NCBI GenBank assembly: GCA_036802945.1
Contig: DAIRVG010000008.1
Span: forward strand, 24,714 to 88,713
DNA from: Gp6-AA40 sp036802945
GTDB taxonomy: Bacteria > Acidobacteriota > Vicinamibacteria > Vicinamibacterales > UBA2999
Length of the DNA stretch: 64,000 nt
Direction of reading: 5' to 3'
Shown: positions 16,305-25,752 of the stretch, piece by piece
How the letters are laid out: each line of letters begins with the position of its first letter
Position numbering within the stretch: the stretch's first letter is position 1
Notes under the pieces: generated by a model
The model's database searches: none
What the model saw: the letters and a program-made list of their open reading frames with translations, nothing else
What the model was told of the DNA's origin: nothing
Program-made: the position numbers and the translations under genes

Positions 16305-16751
16305 ATCTCGTTTGCCCGAGTAGAGCAGAATCGGTGCCACGGAAGAGCATGAAATGCTCCGGAAATCATTGGGGTCTTCACGGGGGTACACATGGCGAGT
16401 GTGCGGATGCGCCCATCCGCGAACGTTCCGCACACGTGCACCCGCACGAAAAGCGAAATCCGCCCCGCAACGGAAAGGGCACCGCCCTGCCCTTGCGGGA
16501 GCGTAGGCCGACGCTGTGCGTGCCGGTCCCAGTCGGCGACGATTGTCGAAAGCGAAAGATAGTCCAGCACTTCCGCTTTGCTGTTCCCGTTGTACAATTT
16601 CGGGACCCGTGGGCCAGGCAACGTCGTCATTACCACGTTACCAGGCTCTCGTATTCTTGTTTTCCTTCAAGCACGCGGCATCTACTTGGTTGGGTATGTC
16701 GCGGTTCGTACGTCGTAAGTCCTCTGAGTGTTCAAGGGTGGGAGTGATTCA
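16305..16751. other. Intergenic region between receiver protein and TonB-dependent receptor
   Basis: About 450 bp without a supported gene. It should hold divergent promoters. I see a TTGTACAA palindrome with a TACAAT -10-like box near 16590 and an imperfect hairpin of CCGCAACGG...TTGCGGG type near 16470-16505, but no convincing -35/-10 pair. Confidence 0.35.
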
Positions 16752-19700
16752 ATGAAGCGCTTTCGAAATGCCACAGTGTGGCTCGGTCTGAGAACTTGTA
16801 CCTTCATCGCGCTCGTCGCGCTCCTGTGGCCTGCCGGTCACGCCGGAGCGCAGGGCGTTACCACCGGCGCCATCAGTGGCGTCGTGACCAACGAGCAGCA
16901 GCAGCCAGTGGCCGGGGCCTCCGTGATTGCCATCCATCTGCCTTCAGGAACCAACTACGAGGCCACAACACGCGCGGACGGACGCTTCACCATTCCAGGT
17001 ATGCGGGTCGGCGGGCCGTATTCAGTGACGGTCACCTTCGTGGGAACCGGCACGGCGTTCGCGCCAGAGACCAAGGAGGACGTCACGGTCAACCTCGGCG
17101 TTGCGACGGACGTGCCGGTTACAGTACGTGCCATCGCGGTTCAGGAGACCATCGTTGTCACGGCGGAGAGGGCCGATGCCGTATTCAGCTCCAGCCGGAC
17201 GGGCGCGGCGACATCGGTCGGTCGAGACGACATCGCCCTGTTGCCGACGATTTCCGGACGCATCAGTGACGTCACGCGCTTGACACCGCAGGCAAGTGGC
17301 GACTCTTTCGCGGGCCAGGACAGCCGGCAGAACAACATGACGGTCGATGGGTCCTATTTCAACAGTCCGTTCGGCCTCGGTCAGGGCCAGCCGGGTGGTC
17401 GAACCAATGTCGCGCCGATCTCCCTGGAGTCCATCGAGCAGGTGCAGGTCAGCGTCGCGCCCTATGACGTTCGTCAGGGGAATTTCATCGGAGCCGCCGT
17501 CAATACCGTCACCCGCAGCGGCACCAATCAACTCAGCGCCTCCGTGTATCACCGGTTCCGGAATGAGGGCTTCGTCGGGACCGAGGCGCAGGGACTGACA
17601 GTGAATCCGGGCACCTTTAACTTCCGGAATACCGGTGTGTGGGCCGGAGCCCCGATCGTCAAGAACAAGCTGTTCGTCTTCGGGACCTACGAAAACGAGG
17701 AAGACAAGCGGCCGCTCACCACGTTCAGGGCCAACACCGGCGGTGAGCCAGTCGGCGGAAACATCACCCGGGTGCTGGCATCCGACATGACGACGCTCAG
17801 CTCGTACCTGTCACAGAACTTCAAGTACGCGACCGGGGGCTTCGAGAACCTTCCCGGCACCACGCCAGCCAAGAGATATCTGCTCAGGACCGACTACAAC
17901 CTGAACGCCCGTAACAAAGTCAGCTTCCGGTATAACCAGCTCGAATCCAGTTCCTCAAAGGTCCTATCCGGCTCTACATCGGCCGGGTTGGGGCGGACGC
18001 TCGGTACGGGTTTTCTGACGTTCGCGAACACGAACTACGACCAGCTCGAGAACATCAAGTCGGGCATCGGCGAATGGAACTCGGTCATCGGCAACAGCAT
18101 GTCGAACAGCATGATCGGTGGATATACCACCAACAACGAGAACCGGAAGGACATCCAGCTGTTTCCGTTCGTGGATATCCTCGCTCCCGATGGAACGACA
18201 TATATCTCGTTCGGCTCCGAGCCATTCACGCCGAACAACGAGCTGCTCTATCAGACGACGCAGTTCCAGGACAACTTCACGAAGTTCAGCAACCGGCATT
18301 CGCTGACGTTCGGCGCTACGTTTCAGCGCTATGAAGCGCAAAACTCGTTCTTCAATTGCTGTAAGCAAGGCGCGTACGTCTACAACTCGCTCGCCGACTT
18401 CTACGCAGACGCCAACGGTTTCCTCGCGAATCCGAACAGAACATCGTCGACCGTGATCCCGCGGCGGTACCAGGTGCGATGGATGAACATCCCTGGGCTG
18501 GACAAGCCGATCCAGAATCTGAACGTCTTGAATGCAGGAGGCTACGCCCAGGACGAGTGGCGGCCGCGCTCGAATCTGACGGTCACCGCGGGTCTCAGAT
18601 TCGACGTCCCGGCCTTCGACAACAACACGACGTATCCGAATCCCGCCGCGGACGCATTGACGTTCCGCGATGAGGCGGGATCGCCGGTGAAGTACTCGAG
18701 TGGCACCCTTCCGGACGCGAAGATTCTCTTTTCGCCGCGCGTTGGCTTCAATTGGGACGTGGCCGGAGATCAGCAGACGCAGGTGCGCGGCGGGGTCGGC
18801 GTCTTCACGGGTCCGCCCCTGTACGTCTGGATCTCCAACCAGCTTGGCAATACCGGCGTCCTGCAGGGTTCTCTGCTCGAAGACAACCCCACCAACCGGC
18901 CGTTCAGCCCTGACGTGAACAGGTACAAACCGACGAATGTGACGGGCGCGCCGGCGGCCAGCTATGAGCTCGACGTCACCGACAACAACTTCAAGTTCCC
19001 ACAGGTTTTGAGGAACAACATCGCGGTCGATCGCCGGCTTCCCGGGGGCATAACCGGCACCGCAGAGTTCGTATACAACAAGGACGTCAACGGCATCTAC
19101 TACATCAACTCCAACCTGCCCCAGGCGCAGTCCGCGTTCACCGGGGTCGATACGCGGCAGCGTTGGGTTGGGACCGCGTGCGCGGCTCCAACACCGGGCC
19201 CGTGCGTCACCAGGATCAACAACGCGGCCGGAAACCAGGTGACCGCCGCGATCGTGATGAAGAACCAGAGCGTTGGTGATTCGTGGAACATGTCCGGAAT
19301 GTTGGCGAAGTCGCTGTATCACGGGCTCACGCTGAGGGGCGCCTACAGCTACGGCGATGCGCATAACACCATCGATCCGGGCTCCACGGCCTCCTCGTCG
19401 TTCAACCTCAATGAGCACCACGGCGACCCGAACAACCCCGGTCTCGGACGGTCCCAGTCAGCTCAAGGGCACCGGGTTTTCCTGCAGACCTCTTACAGCC
19501 GCTCGTACTTCGGCTTCGGAGCCACGACAATCGCCGCTTTCTGGGAGGCGAAGTCCGCCCTGAACGGCGCCGGCGGCGGCCTCAGCAGCAACGCCAGCTA
19601 CGTGTTCGCGGGCGACATGAACGGTGATGGCGGTTCAGGCAACGACCTGATCTACATCCCGAAGAACACGTCGGAGATGAACTTCGTCGCCTTCCCGGTC

Positions 19701-20147
19701 GGCGCCACGACGTTTACTCCCGAGCAGCAGGCCGCGGCGTTCGAGGCCTACATCAACCAGGACAAGTACCTGAGCAAACACCGTGGCGAGTACGCCGAAC
19801 GCGGAGGCGTGTGGAACCCGATGGTCAAGAGGGTTGACCTGAGCATCAACCAGGACGTGTTCCACAACATCGCCGGCAAGCGCAACGCCGGCCAGTTCCG
19901 GATCGATTTCACGAACTTCGGCAACATGCTGAACCACAACTGGGGCGTGAGTCAGCGCCTGGTCGTTCCGATCACTCAGGCATATGGAGCGCAGCTGCTG
20001 ACCAACCCCGCGGCGGATGCGCAGGGACGGATCAGCTATCGAATGGCCGTGGCCAACGGTCAGCTGGTGACGAAGACCTTCCAGCCGAACACGAGTTTGA
20101 GTGACGTCTACCAGTTCTTGCTCAGTTTCCGGTACTCCTTCAACTAA
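16752..20147 (+). CDS. TonB-dependent outer-membrane receptor with N-terminal carboxypeptidase-regulatory-like domain
   Basis: 1131 residues from the ATG with GGGAGTG upstream. Order: signal peptide (to about residue 38, '..GHAGAQG'), a CarboxypepD_reg-like beta domain ('GAISGVVTNEQQQPVAGASVIA', about 42-130), a plug domain with 'ETIVVTAERADAVF' and 'NNMTVDGSYFN', then a long Asn/Tyr-rich beta-barrel to a C-terminal 'LLSFRYSFN' ending in an aromatic/Asn typical of outer-membrane beta-barrel signals. Such large receptors in Acidobacteriota import oligosaccharides or other bulky substrates; the substrate cannot be told here. It lies downstream of the tonB-exbBD cluster that would energise it. 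A strong terminator follows. Confidence 0.92.
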   Translation: MKRFRNATVWLGLRTCTFIALVALLWPAGHAGAQGVTTGAISGVVTNEQQQPVAGASVIAIHLPSGTNYEATTRADGRFTIPGMRVGGPYSVTVTFVGTGTAFAPETKEDVTVNLGVATDVPVTVRAIAVQETIVVTAERADAVFSSSRTGAATSVGRDDIALLPTISGRISDVTRLTPQASGDSFAGQDSRQNNMTVDGSYFNSPFGLGQGQPGGRTNVAPISLESIEQVQVSVAPYDVRQGNFIGAAVNTVTRSGTNQLSASVYHRFRNEGFVGTEAQGLTVNPGTFNFRNTGVWAGAPIVKNKLFVFGTYENEEDKRPLTTFRANTGGEPVGGNITRVLASDMTTLSSYLSQNFKYATGGFENLPGTTPAKRYLLRTDYNLNARNKVSFRYNQLESSSSKVLSGSTSAGLGRTLGTGFLTFANTNYDQLENIKSGIGEWNSVIGNSMSNSMIGGYTTNNENRKDIQLFPFVDILAPDGTTYISFGSEPFTPNNELLYQTTQFQDNFTKFSNRHSLTFGATFQRYEAQNSFFNCCKQGAYVYNSLADFYADANGFLANPNRTSSTVIPRRYQVRWMNIPGLDKPIQNLNVLNAGGYAQDEWRPRSNLTVTAGLRFDVPAFDNNTTYPNPAADALTFRDEAGSPVKYSSGTLPDAKILFSPRVGFNWDVAGDQQTQVRGGVGVFTGPPLYVWISNQLGNTGVLQGSLLEDNPTNRPFSPDVNRYKPTNVTGAPAASYELDVTDNNFKFPQVLRNNIAVDRRLPGGITGTAEFVYNKDVNGIYYINSNLPQAQSAFTGVDTRQRWVGTACAAPTPGPCVTRINNAAGNQVTAAIVMKNQSVGDSWNMSGMLAKSLYHGLTLRGAYSYGDAHNTIDPGSTASSSFNLNEHHGDPNNPGLGRSQSAQGHRVFLQTSYSRSYFGFGATTIAAFWEAKSALNGAGGGLSSNASYVFAGDMNGDGGSGNDLIYIPKNTSEMNFVAFPVGATTFTPEQQAAAFEAYINQDKYLSKHRGEYAERGGVWNPMVKRVDLSINQDVFHNIAGKRNAGQFRIDFTNFGNMLNHNWGVSQRLVVPITQAYGAQLLTNPAADAQGRISYRMAVANGQLVTKTFQPNTSLSDVYQFLLSFRYSFN

Positions 20148-20172
20148 GCGGTTTCAGCAAAGGTCCGACTCA

Positions 20173-20208
20173 AGGCCGGTGTCCCCTTCGGGGGCACCGG
20201 CCTTTTTC
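20173..20208 (+). terminator. Intrinsic terminator of the TonB-dependent receptor gene
   Basis: GGCCGGTGTCCCC - TTC - GGGGGCACCGGCC followed by TTTTT, about 25 nt after the stop codon. Confidence 0.9.
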
Positions 20209-20251
20209 GGTTGTCGACCCCTCCGCGGGTAGCCGGAGCCACGTCGGTACA

Positions 20252-20288
20252 TGAAAAAGGGCTGTCCCACCGTGTGGAACAGCCCTCG
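20252..20288 (-). terminator. Intrinsic terminator of the TPR lipoprotein gene
   Basis: On the minus strand AGGGCTGTTCCACA - CGG - TGGGACAGCCCT is followed by TTTTTCAT, about 40 nt beyond the stop of the TPR lipoprotein gene. Confidence 0.85.
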
Positions 20289-20329
20289 TCTTACCGCGGC
20301 GCTTCCTCGATGATTCGAGAACTGGCGGT

Positions 20330-21310
20330 CTAGCTCTTTGTTGGCGCGGTCGTGGCCGCCTGCTTCTGCTTCTGGAGCTCCTGTGCCTTGTCGCGGAGCT
20401 GATCAGCCTGCTTCAGGAGCGCCTGCTGGCGTCCCGGGTCTCTCTCCACAAGGGCCATGGACCGCAGCAGCAGGTTCTTGTAGGTCAGCGCCTCGAAGTA
20501 GTCAGGCTTCAGCGCCAGCGCCTTGTCCGCCTCCTCGATGCCAGCCTGGATGTACTTCCTCTTGTCCGCTTCGGACAGCTTGAAGTTCTTGTAGGCCTCG
20601 TTCCAGTAGTACGTCGAGATGACGTGGTGGGCTTCGGGGTTGTTCGGCTCGTGCTGTGCGCGCTCGTTCAACGCGTTGATCGTCTTGTCGAATTCACCCT
20701 GGCGGTCGTAGAACGCCGCGAGTGTCGTGTAAACCGCCGAGTCGTTCGGCTTCATCTCTTTCGCCTTGAGGAACTGCTCCTCGGCCTTTTCGTAGTCGCC
20801 GTTCTGCTCGTAAATGTTGGCCAGGTAGAAATAGTTGGCCGGGTCTGTCGGGTCCACCTGGATCATCTGCTGAAGAATCGGTTCCTGCTGCGTCGGATCG
20901 TTCAGCTTGTCAGGACCGTAAGCGGCCACCAGGTACTGGAGCGACAACTTCTTCATCTTCGGGTCGGCGTCAAGCTCCGCATCTTTCTTGTAGTACTCGA
21001 CCGCCTTGGTCATGTACGCGTCGTTGACCGGGTCGCCCCTCTTCGCCACTCGATAGAGGTTGTCGTAGCTGTTGGCGAGGAAGAAGAAGGCGGGGGTCAG
21101 GTAGAACCTGTTGAGGATGTCCTGATCGAGTGCCACGACCTCTTCGTACTTCGCCGCCGCAGCCTTGAAATCGCTGCTCTGGTACAGCCCGTTGGCGTCC
21201 CGGAACGTCCGTTTCGCCTTCAATCCGTTGTACTGATTGCATCCGGTCGCCGCAACGCTGACGGCAACAACGACCGCGAACAGGATGCCCTTTGACAAAA
21301 GCTTCCGCAT
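20330..21310 (-). CDS. Tetratricopeptide-repeat lipoprotein
   Basis: 326 residues from the ATG at 21310, preceded by AAAGGGG. The N-terminus 'MRKLLSKGILFAVVVAVSVAATGC' is a lipoprotein signal with Cys24 as lipidation site. At least four TPR units follow ('ANYFYLANIYEQNGDYEKAEEQFLKA', 'AVYTTLAAFYDRQGEFDKTINAL' pattern) and a Lys/Gln-rich coiled tail. It would be processed by the Lgt and LspA encoded at 31.5-32.8 kb. A near-consensus promoter precedes it and a terminator follows, so it is a single-gene unit. Probably an assembly scaffold; no specific function can be assigned. Confidence 0.85.
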   Translation of the reverse strand: MRKLLSKGILFAVVVAVSVAATGCNQYNGLKAKRTFRDANGLYQSSDFKAAAAKYEEVVALDQDILNRFYLTPAFFFLANSYDNLYRVAKRGDPVNDAYMTKAVEYYKKDAELDADPKMKKLSLQYLVAAYGPDKLNDPTQQEPILQQMIQVDPTDPANYFYLANIYEQNGDYEKAEEQFLKAKEMKPNDSAVYTTLAAFYDRQGEFDKTINALNERAQHEPNNPEAHHVISTYYWNEAYKNFKLSEADKRKYIQAGIEEADKALALKPDYFEALTYKNLLLRSMALVERDPGRQQALLKQADQLRDKAQELQKQKQAATTAPTKS

Positions 21311-21455
21311 CGTATCCCCTTTCAACCTCTCGAAGCGTCGTTCTGGCCGCCGGGATTGACCGTGCTGCCGTTTCAAGCGCGCCTTGTTCCGCGCATGAGC
21401 GCTGATACCCAATGTGGGCGGGCGAGCGCCCGCCAGATATTTCCGTAAGCGCGCC

Positions 21456-21485
21456 AGTATAGTGATCCGTTTTCCAGTCAGTCAA
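21456..21485 (-). promoter_or_regulatory. Sigma-70-like promoter of the TPR lipoprotein gene
   Basis: Minus strand TTGACT (21480-21485), 18-nt spacer, TATACT (21456-21461). The transcript would start near 21449 and have a leader of roughly 140 nt. Confidence 0.65.
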
Positions 21486-21584
21486 GCATTCTGGCGCCGT
21501 TTCCTTGACCCCCCTCAACCCCACTCCTATCATGGGGATGGCGGCGTTCCGTTTCGCCGATACGTACCTTAGACACCGGCTTCA

Positions 21585-23750
21585 ATGATTCGTTTCGAGA
21601 CGCTGCTCGAGAAAGTGCGGAGCTACAGTCCCGAGGCCGACCTCGAGCTGCTTCGGCGGGCGTACGTCTTCTCGGCGCTCGAACACAAGGGGCAGGTCCG
21701 CCATTCCGGTGAGCCCTACCTGGTGCACCCCCTCGAAGTGGCCGATTTCCTGGCTGACATGAAATTGGACGTCGTAGCGGTGGCGGCTGGTCTGCTCCAC
21801 GACGTCGTAGAAGACACGCTGACCACCCCGGAGCGTATCGCCGAGCTCTTCGGGCCTGAAATCGCCCATGTTGTCGAGGGGGTCACCAAGATCGGCGCGA
21901 TTCCGTTCTCCTCGAGCGAGGAGCGGCAGGCCGAGAACTTCCGCAAGATGCTGCTGGCGATGGTCGATGACATTCGCGTCATCCTCGTCAAGCTCGCCGA
22001 CCGGCTTCACAACATGCGTACGCTCCAGCATCTGCCGGAGGAGCGCCGGATCAAGATCGCCCAGGAGACGCTTGATATCTACGCCCCGATCGCGAACCGG
22101 CTGGGGATGAGCAAGGTGAAGAATGAGCTGGAGGAACTGTCGTTCCGCTACCTCGAGGCAAAGGCGTTTGAAGGTCTCCGCGCCAAGGTGGAGGCGAAGC
22201 GGAAAACGGCCGAGGCGGTCATCGACGACCTGACCCGAACCATCCGGGCGAAGCTCGCAGACGCGCAGGTCCCGGTCACTCACCTCGACGGTCGAATAAA
22301 ACGCCTGTACAGCATTCATCTCAAGTTGAAGCGCCAAAAAATCGACCTCGAGCGCGTGTACGATTTCGTCGCGTTGCGGATCATCACGCAGTCGGTCAAG
22401 GACTGCTACGCGGCGCTCGGGATCATCCACCAGACGTGGTCGCCCGTGCCGGGCCGCATCAAGGACTTCATCGCGATGCCGCGGCCGAACGGCTACCAGT
22501 CACTGCATACGTCGGTTATCAGCGAGAACGGCTTTCCATTCGAAGTGCAGATTCGCACGGAGGAGATGCATCGGCGCGCGGAGGAAGGGATCGCCGCGCA
22601 CTGGAAGTACAAGGAGGGCCGCGTCGGCGATCATCGCGACGAGCGTTACTTCCAGTGGATGCGCCAGCTGCTCGAGGTCCAACAGGAAGTCCGAGATCCG
22701 CAGGAATTCCTTCAGAACCTGAAGATCGATCTCTATCCCGAGGAGGTCTACATCTTCACGCCGAAAGGCGAAGTGCGATCGCTGCCCAGGGGCGCCACCG
22801 CCGTCGATTTCGCGTACACGATTCACACCGACGTCGGCAACCAGTGCACCGGCGCACGCGTCAACGGCAAGATGGTGCCGCTTCGCACGCGTCTACAGAA
22901 CGGCGACATCGTCGAGATCGTCACGCAGTCGGGGCACAAGCCAAGCCGCGACTGGCTCACTTTCGTCGTCAGTGCACGCGCGCGCAACAAGATCAAGCAC
23001 GTGCTCCAGGGCGAGGAGCGGGTGCGGAGCATCGAGCTTGGCCGCCGATTGTTCGAGAAGGAGGCGCGCCGGTTCGGTCTCAATCCGAAAACCGTGCTCG
23101 AAAGCGAGGAGCTGGCGAAGTTCGCCACGGAGTACGGCGCACAGAAGCCCGAGGAGCTGCTCGCACACATCGGCTATGGCAAGTTATCACCGCGCAGCGT
23201 GCTGCAGAAGTCGGTGCCCGGGGGGCAGCTGAAGGAGCGCCCTCAGGACTCGGCTGTCGTGTCTGTCGTCAAGCGCGTGCTTCGGCCGGGCGCGAGCGAC
23301 AAAATCAAAGTCCGTGGCACCGACGACATCATGGTGTTCCGGGCGAAATGCTGTAGCCCTATCCGCGGAGAGAAGATCGTCGGCTACATCACGCGCGGAA
23401 AAGGGGTGTCGGTCCACGCGGCTACGTGCTCGAACGTCTTGAATCTGATGTTCGATCCGGAGCGCCGCATCGATGTCGAGTGGGATACGACCACGTCGGA
23501 TCAGGCGCCGTATACCGTCCGTCTCACCATGCAGGTGGAAGATCGCAAGGGCATGCTCGCCGAAATCAGCGCCAAGGTCTCCGACATCAACACCAACATC
23601 ACGAACATGGAGGCGCGCACCGGCGACGATCAGCAGGCGCGCATCGACATGACGGTCGAAATCAGCGACGTCAAGCACCTCGAGCGGGTGATCAAGTCAA
23701 TCAAGGGCGTACAGGGCGTGCTGGGGGTTGAGCGGACTGCGCGCGCCTAG
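21585..23750 (+). CDS. rel: Bifunctional (p)ppGpp synthetase/hydrolase Rel
   Basis: 721 residues with the complete long-RSH layout: HD hydrolase domain ('HSGEPYLVHPLEVA', 'AGLLHDVVEDT', 'KLADRLHNMRTL'), synthetase domain ('YDFVALRII', 'PRPNGYQSLHTSV', 'FEVQIRTEEMH'), TGS domain ('VYIFTPKGEVRSLPRGATAVDFAYTIH'-like region), a Cys-containing zinc-finger-like part with 'KCCSPIRGEKIVGYITRGKGVSVH' features, and a C-terminal ACT domain. Both active sites look intact, so it should make and degrade the stringent-response alarmone. It is the only RSH protein in the window. No Shine-Dalgarno is obvious before the ATG. Confidence 0.95.
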   Translation: MIRFETLLEKVRSYSPEADLELLRRAYVFSALEHKGQVRHSGEPYLVHPLEVADFLADMKLDVVAVAAGLLHDVVEDTLTTPERIAELFGPEIAHVVEGVTKIGAIPFSSSEERQAENFRKMLLAMVDDIRVILVKLADRLHNMRTLQHLPEERRIKIAQETLDIYAPIANRLGMSKVKNELEELSFRYLEAKAFEGLRAKVEAKRKTAEAVIDDLTRTIRAKLADAQVPVTHLDGRIKRLYSIHLKLKRQKIDLERVYDFVALRIITQSVKDCYAALGIIHQTWSPVPGRIKDFIAMPRPNGYQSLHTSVISENGFPFEVQIRTEEMHRRAEEGIAAHWKYKEGRVGDHRDERYFQWMRQLLEVQQEVRDPQEFLQNLKIDLYPEEVYIFTPKGEVRSLPRGATAVDFAYTIHTDVGNQCTGARVNGKMVPLRTRLQNGDIVEIVTQSGHKPSRDWLTFVVSARARNKIKHVLQGEERVRSIELGRRLFEKEARRFGLNPKTVLESEELAKFATEYGAQKPEELLAHIGYGKLSPRSVLQKSVPGGQLKERPQDSAVVSVVKRVLRPGASDKIKVRGTDDIMVFRAKCCSPIRGEKIVGYITRGKGVSVHAATCSNVLNLMFDPERRIDVEWDTTTSDQAPYTVRLTMQVEDRKGMLAEISAKVSDINTNITNMEARTGDDQQARIDMTVEISDVKHLERVIKSIKGVQGVLGVERTARA

Positions 23751-23773
23751 CGGCGCGGAACCTTGCCTGGCGG

Positions 23774-24154
23774 CTATTCGATCACCGCGATCACGTCGAT
23801 CTCAACGCGCGCATTTCTTGGCAGCGCGGCGACTTGCACCGTTGATCGGGCTGGCGGCGGATCGACGACATGGCGGGCGTAGACCGCATTCATCGCAGCG
23901 AATTCATCCATATCCGCGAGGAAGACCGTGGTGCGGACGACGTGCGCGAAGGTCGCGCCTGCGGCCGCCAACAGAGTGCCGATGTTGCGCATGACTTGCT
24001 CGGTCTGGGCCGTGATGCCGCCATCGACCAGCGCGCCCGTCGATGGGTCGAAGCCGACTTGTCCGGAGAGGAACAACAGGTTACCCGCGCGGATGCCCGG
24101 GCTGTAGGGACCGATGGGTTTCGCCGCGTTGGGCGCCGAAACCGGCAGACGCAC
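23774..24154 (-). CDS. ridA: RidA family enamine/imine deaminase
   Basis: 126 residues, GTG start one base after the rpmB stop. Family landmarks are 'AKPIGPYSPGIRAGNLLFLSGQVGFDP', 'QTEQVMRNIGTLLAAAGATFAHVVRTTVFLADM' and the ending 'RSTVQVAALPRNARVEIDVIA' with the conserved Arg (shown by their first residues). RidA hydrolyses reactive 2-aminoacrylate formed by PLP enzymes. The link to the ribosomal gene rpmB is probably just operon packing. Confidence 0.92.
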   Translation of the reverse strand: MRLPVSAPNAAKPIGPYSPGIRAGNLLFLSGQVGFDPSTGALVDGGITAQTEQVMRNIGTLLAAAGATFAHVVRTTVFLADMDEFAAMNAVYARHVVDPPPARSTVQVAALPRNARVEIDVIAVIE

Positions 24155-24155
24155 G

Positions 24156-24347
24156 TCAGGCTGCCTTGGTGACCTTGCCCGAGCGGAGGCACCGGGTGCA
24201 GACCCGAATCCGCTTCGTCGCGCCGTTGATGAGCGCCCTCACAGACTGGAGGTTCGGCTCGAAACGCCGGGGTCCCACGTTGTGGGCGTGAGAGATCGTC
24301 CGCCCGACGACGGGTCCTTTGTCGCAGATTTCACACCGCTTGGCCAT
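24156..24347 (-). CDS. rpmB: 50S ribosomal protein L28 (zinc-ribbon form)
   Basis: 63 residues from the ATG preceded by GAGGAAATC; a longer frame is discounted. It starts 'MAKRCEICDKGP' and contains 'SHAHNVGPRRFEPNLQ' and 'RVCTRCLRSGKV'. The pairs CxxC at 5-8 and near 51-54 make it the zinc-binding type of L28. Zn-containing L28 is replaced by Zn-free forms under zinc starvation in other bacteria; no zinc operator was seen here. Confidence 0.95.
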   Translation of the reverse strand: MAKRCEICDKGPVVGRTISHAHNVGPRRFEPNLQSVRALINGATKRIRVCTRCLRSGKVTKAA

Positions 24348-24428
24348 GATTTCCTCTGCAGGTTCCGCAAGATTCCGCACAGATCCGACCGTTTGCGACC
24401 TGTGCAAACTCCCAATTGTAATGGATGC

Positions 24429-25061
24429 TTAGGGAATGATCAACGACGGTTGCTCTGCGGCGGGCGGGGCGGTCGAGCGGTTGCGGCGGAGCAGGCGAGC
24501 CATGAGCGTCAGATAGGCTGCATCCCCCGGTTCGGCCTTGCGCGTCTCGCGGGCGCCTCGCTCGATGGCGCGCAAGACGATCGCCACTTCCCGGTCGTAC
24601 ACGGTTGCGCCCTGCTGGCGCATCTCCGCAAGCATCGTCTTCATTTCCGCAGCAAGCCGCTGTGCGGGCAGCGACTGGGCGGTGTGCTCGAAGATGACGC
24701 CGCGCGCGGCAGTTTCGAGCGTCGACGCCACTGAACTGGCCGCTTCCGCGACGTCATCGTCAAGCAGGCGAGTGAAGCCTTGCGGCGCGTGGCGCGAGAT
24801 CAGATTTTGGAAAAGGAAGAACAACTGATACTGGCGCTCGGTCAGCGACTGAATGGTCGGAAGCAGGATGGCGACGTCGTGTTCCTGCTGGCGCTTGACG
24901 ACCGCCGCTGGATGCTCGCGGGCAGACGTGAGGTAGACGCAGTCGTCAGGGCACTGAATCTCCACCAGGCGTTTGGTTCCGCAACACACTGCGCAGATGG
25001 TCTGATGAAGCGCCGGGCATGCGCGGCGCTCCTTGCGTGATCGGCAAAGTGGGCAGGACAT
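24429..25061 (-). CDS. Conserved hypothetical protein with N-terminal Cys cluster
   Basis: 210 residues. The first 45 contain CPLC, C15, CAVCC and CPDDC, a pattern suited to binding one or two zinc ions. The rest is helical, with 'QYQLFFLFQNLISRH' and an Arg-rich end, and no enzymatic motif. It reads toward rpmB and ridA with an 81-nt gap, and diverges from another unknown gene across a 106-bp spacer with a palindromic -10. The position among translation and stress genes hints at an RNA- or ribosome-linked role, but that is only context. Confidence 0.75.
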   Translation of the reverse strand: MSCPLCRSRKERRACPALHQTICAVCCGTKRLVEIQCPDDCVYLTSAREHPAAVVKRQQEHDVAILLPTIQSLTERQYQLFFLFQNLISRHAPQGFTRLLDDDVAEAASSVASTLETAARGVIFEHTAQSLPAQRLAAEMKTMLAEMRQQGATVYDREVAIVLRAIERGARETRKAEPGDAAYLTLMARLLRRNRSTAPPAAEQPSLIIP

Positions 25062-25086
25062 CTCGTCAGTTTCGCATTATTATAAT
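25055..25086. promoter_or_regulatory. Divergent promoter region with palindromic ATTATAAT
   Basis: ATTATAAT (25079-25086) is its own reverse complement and provides TATAAT on both strands. For the plus strand AGGACA (25055-25060), 17 nt and TATTAT (25078-25083) also form a reasonable promoter. The leftward transcript would have a leader of only about 10 nt before the ATG at 25061. Confidence 0.45.
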
Positions 25087-25167
25087 TCCGTCGAAATCCT
25101 CCAAATCTCCAGGAATAGCCTTGCACGGTCGATCGGTGCGGGTGCCGCGCCGGTGTTCGGGAGGAAC

Positions 25168-25752
25168 ATGGCGGAAGCGCTTCTTCGAAACGAGTCGCCG
25201 GCGGAGTACTTCAAGGAGCTTGTCGAAACGGCGATGGAGCGTCAGCACCTCGCCGTGCGCGACCTTACGTCGTTCTACCTGGTCAACCTGCTCACCGGCT
25301 TTGTCCACTTCGATCGATCCGCTACACCGAGCGACGAGCCGCTGGGCATCCGCCTGGCTCGCGCGCTGCGGACGGGCGGCAGCCGTCAGCGCGACGGTCT
25401 TCGCGAAGTTGGCGACCTGTCCCTGTTCATCTCGGGTTTCTTCGCCGACAGCCTGAATCGCAGCCTTGTCGACGTCGACTACTACATCCAGCTTGGAGAA
25501 TGTGCGTATGGATCGCTCGCGAAACATGGTGACCCCGCGTTGGGTGACGTGTTCGATGAGCTGGCAGGCAAGTTCGCCGCCTGCGTCGACGTCCTGGGCG
25601 AGGTCAGCGAACGAAGTGCGCTCACGTCGAACGCTGACGTCTTACGGCTGTACGAAAAATGGCTTCGGACCCGAAGCCGGCGCAGCGGCGATTTGCTCGT
25701 GGAGCGTGGAATCGTTCCAAATTCTTCTGTAAGCAGTCGATTCATTCAGTAG
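25168..25752 (+). CDS. Hypothetical helical protein
   Basis: 194 residues from an ATG with GGGAGGAAC directly upstream; a longer frame overlapping the divergent gene is rejected. The sequence is rich in alternating hydrophobic and charged residues ('PAEYFKELVETAMERQHL', 'YYIQLGECAYGSLAK') and predicted soluble and alpha-helical. No signal peptide, Cys motif or known domain was recognised. Confidence 0.7.
   Translation: MAEALLRNESPAEYFKELVETAMERQHLAVRDLTSFYLVNLLTGFVHFDRSATPSDEPLGIRLARALRTGGSRQRDGLREVGDLSLFISGFFADSLNRSLVDVDYYIQLGECAYGSLAKHGDPALGDVFDELAGKFAACVDVLGEVSERSALTSNADVLRLYEKWLRTRSRRSGDLLVERGIVPNSSVSSRFIQ

Noticed and set aside
17964..19421. 485-residue minus-strand open frame
   Set aside because: Antisense to the TonB-dependent receptor, which has full domain support; composition is that of a shadow frame.
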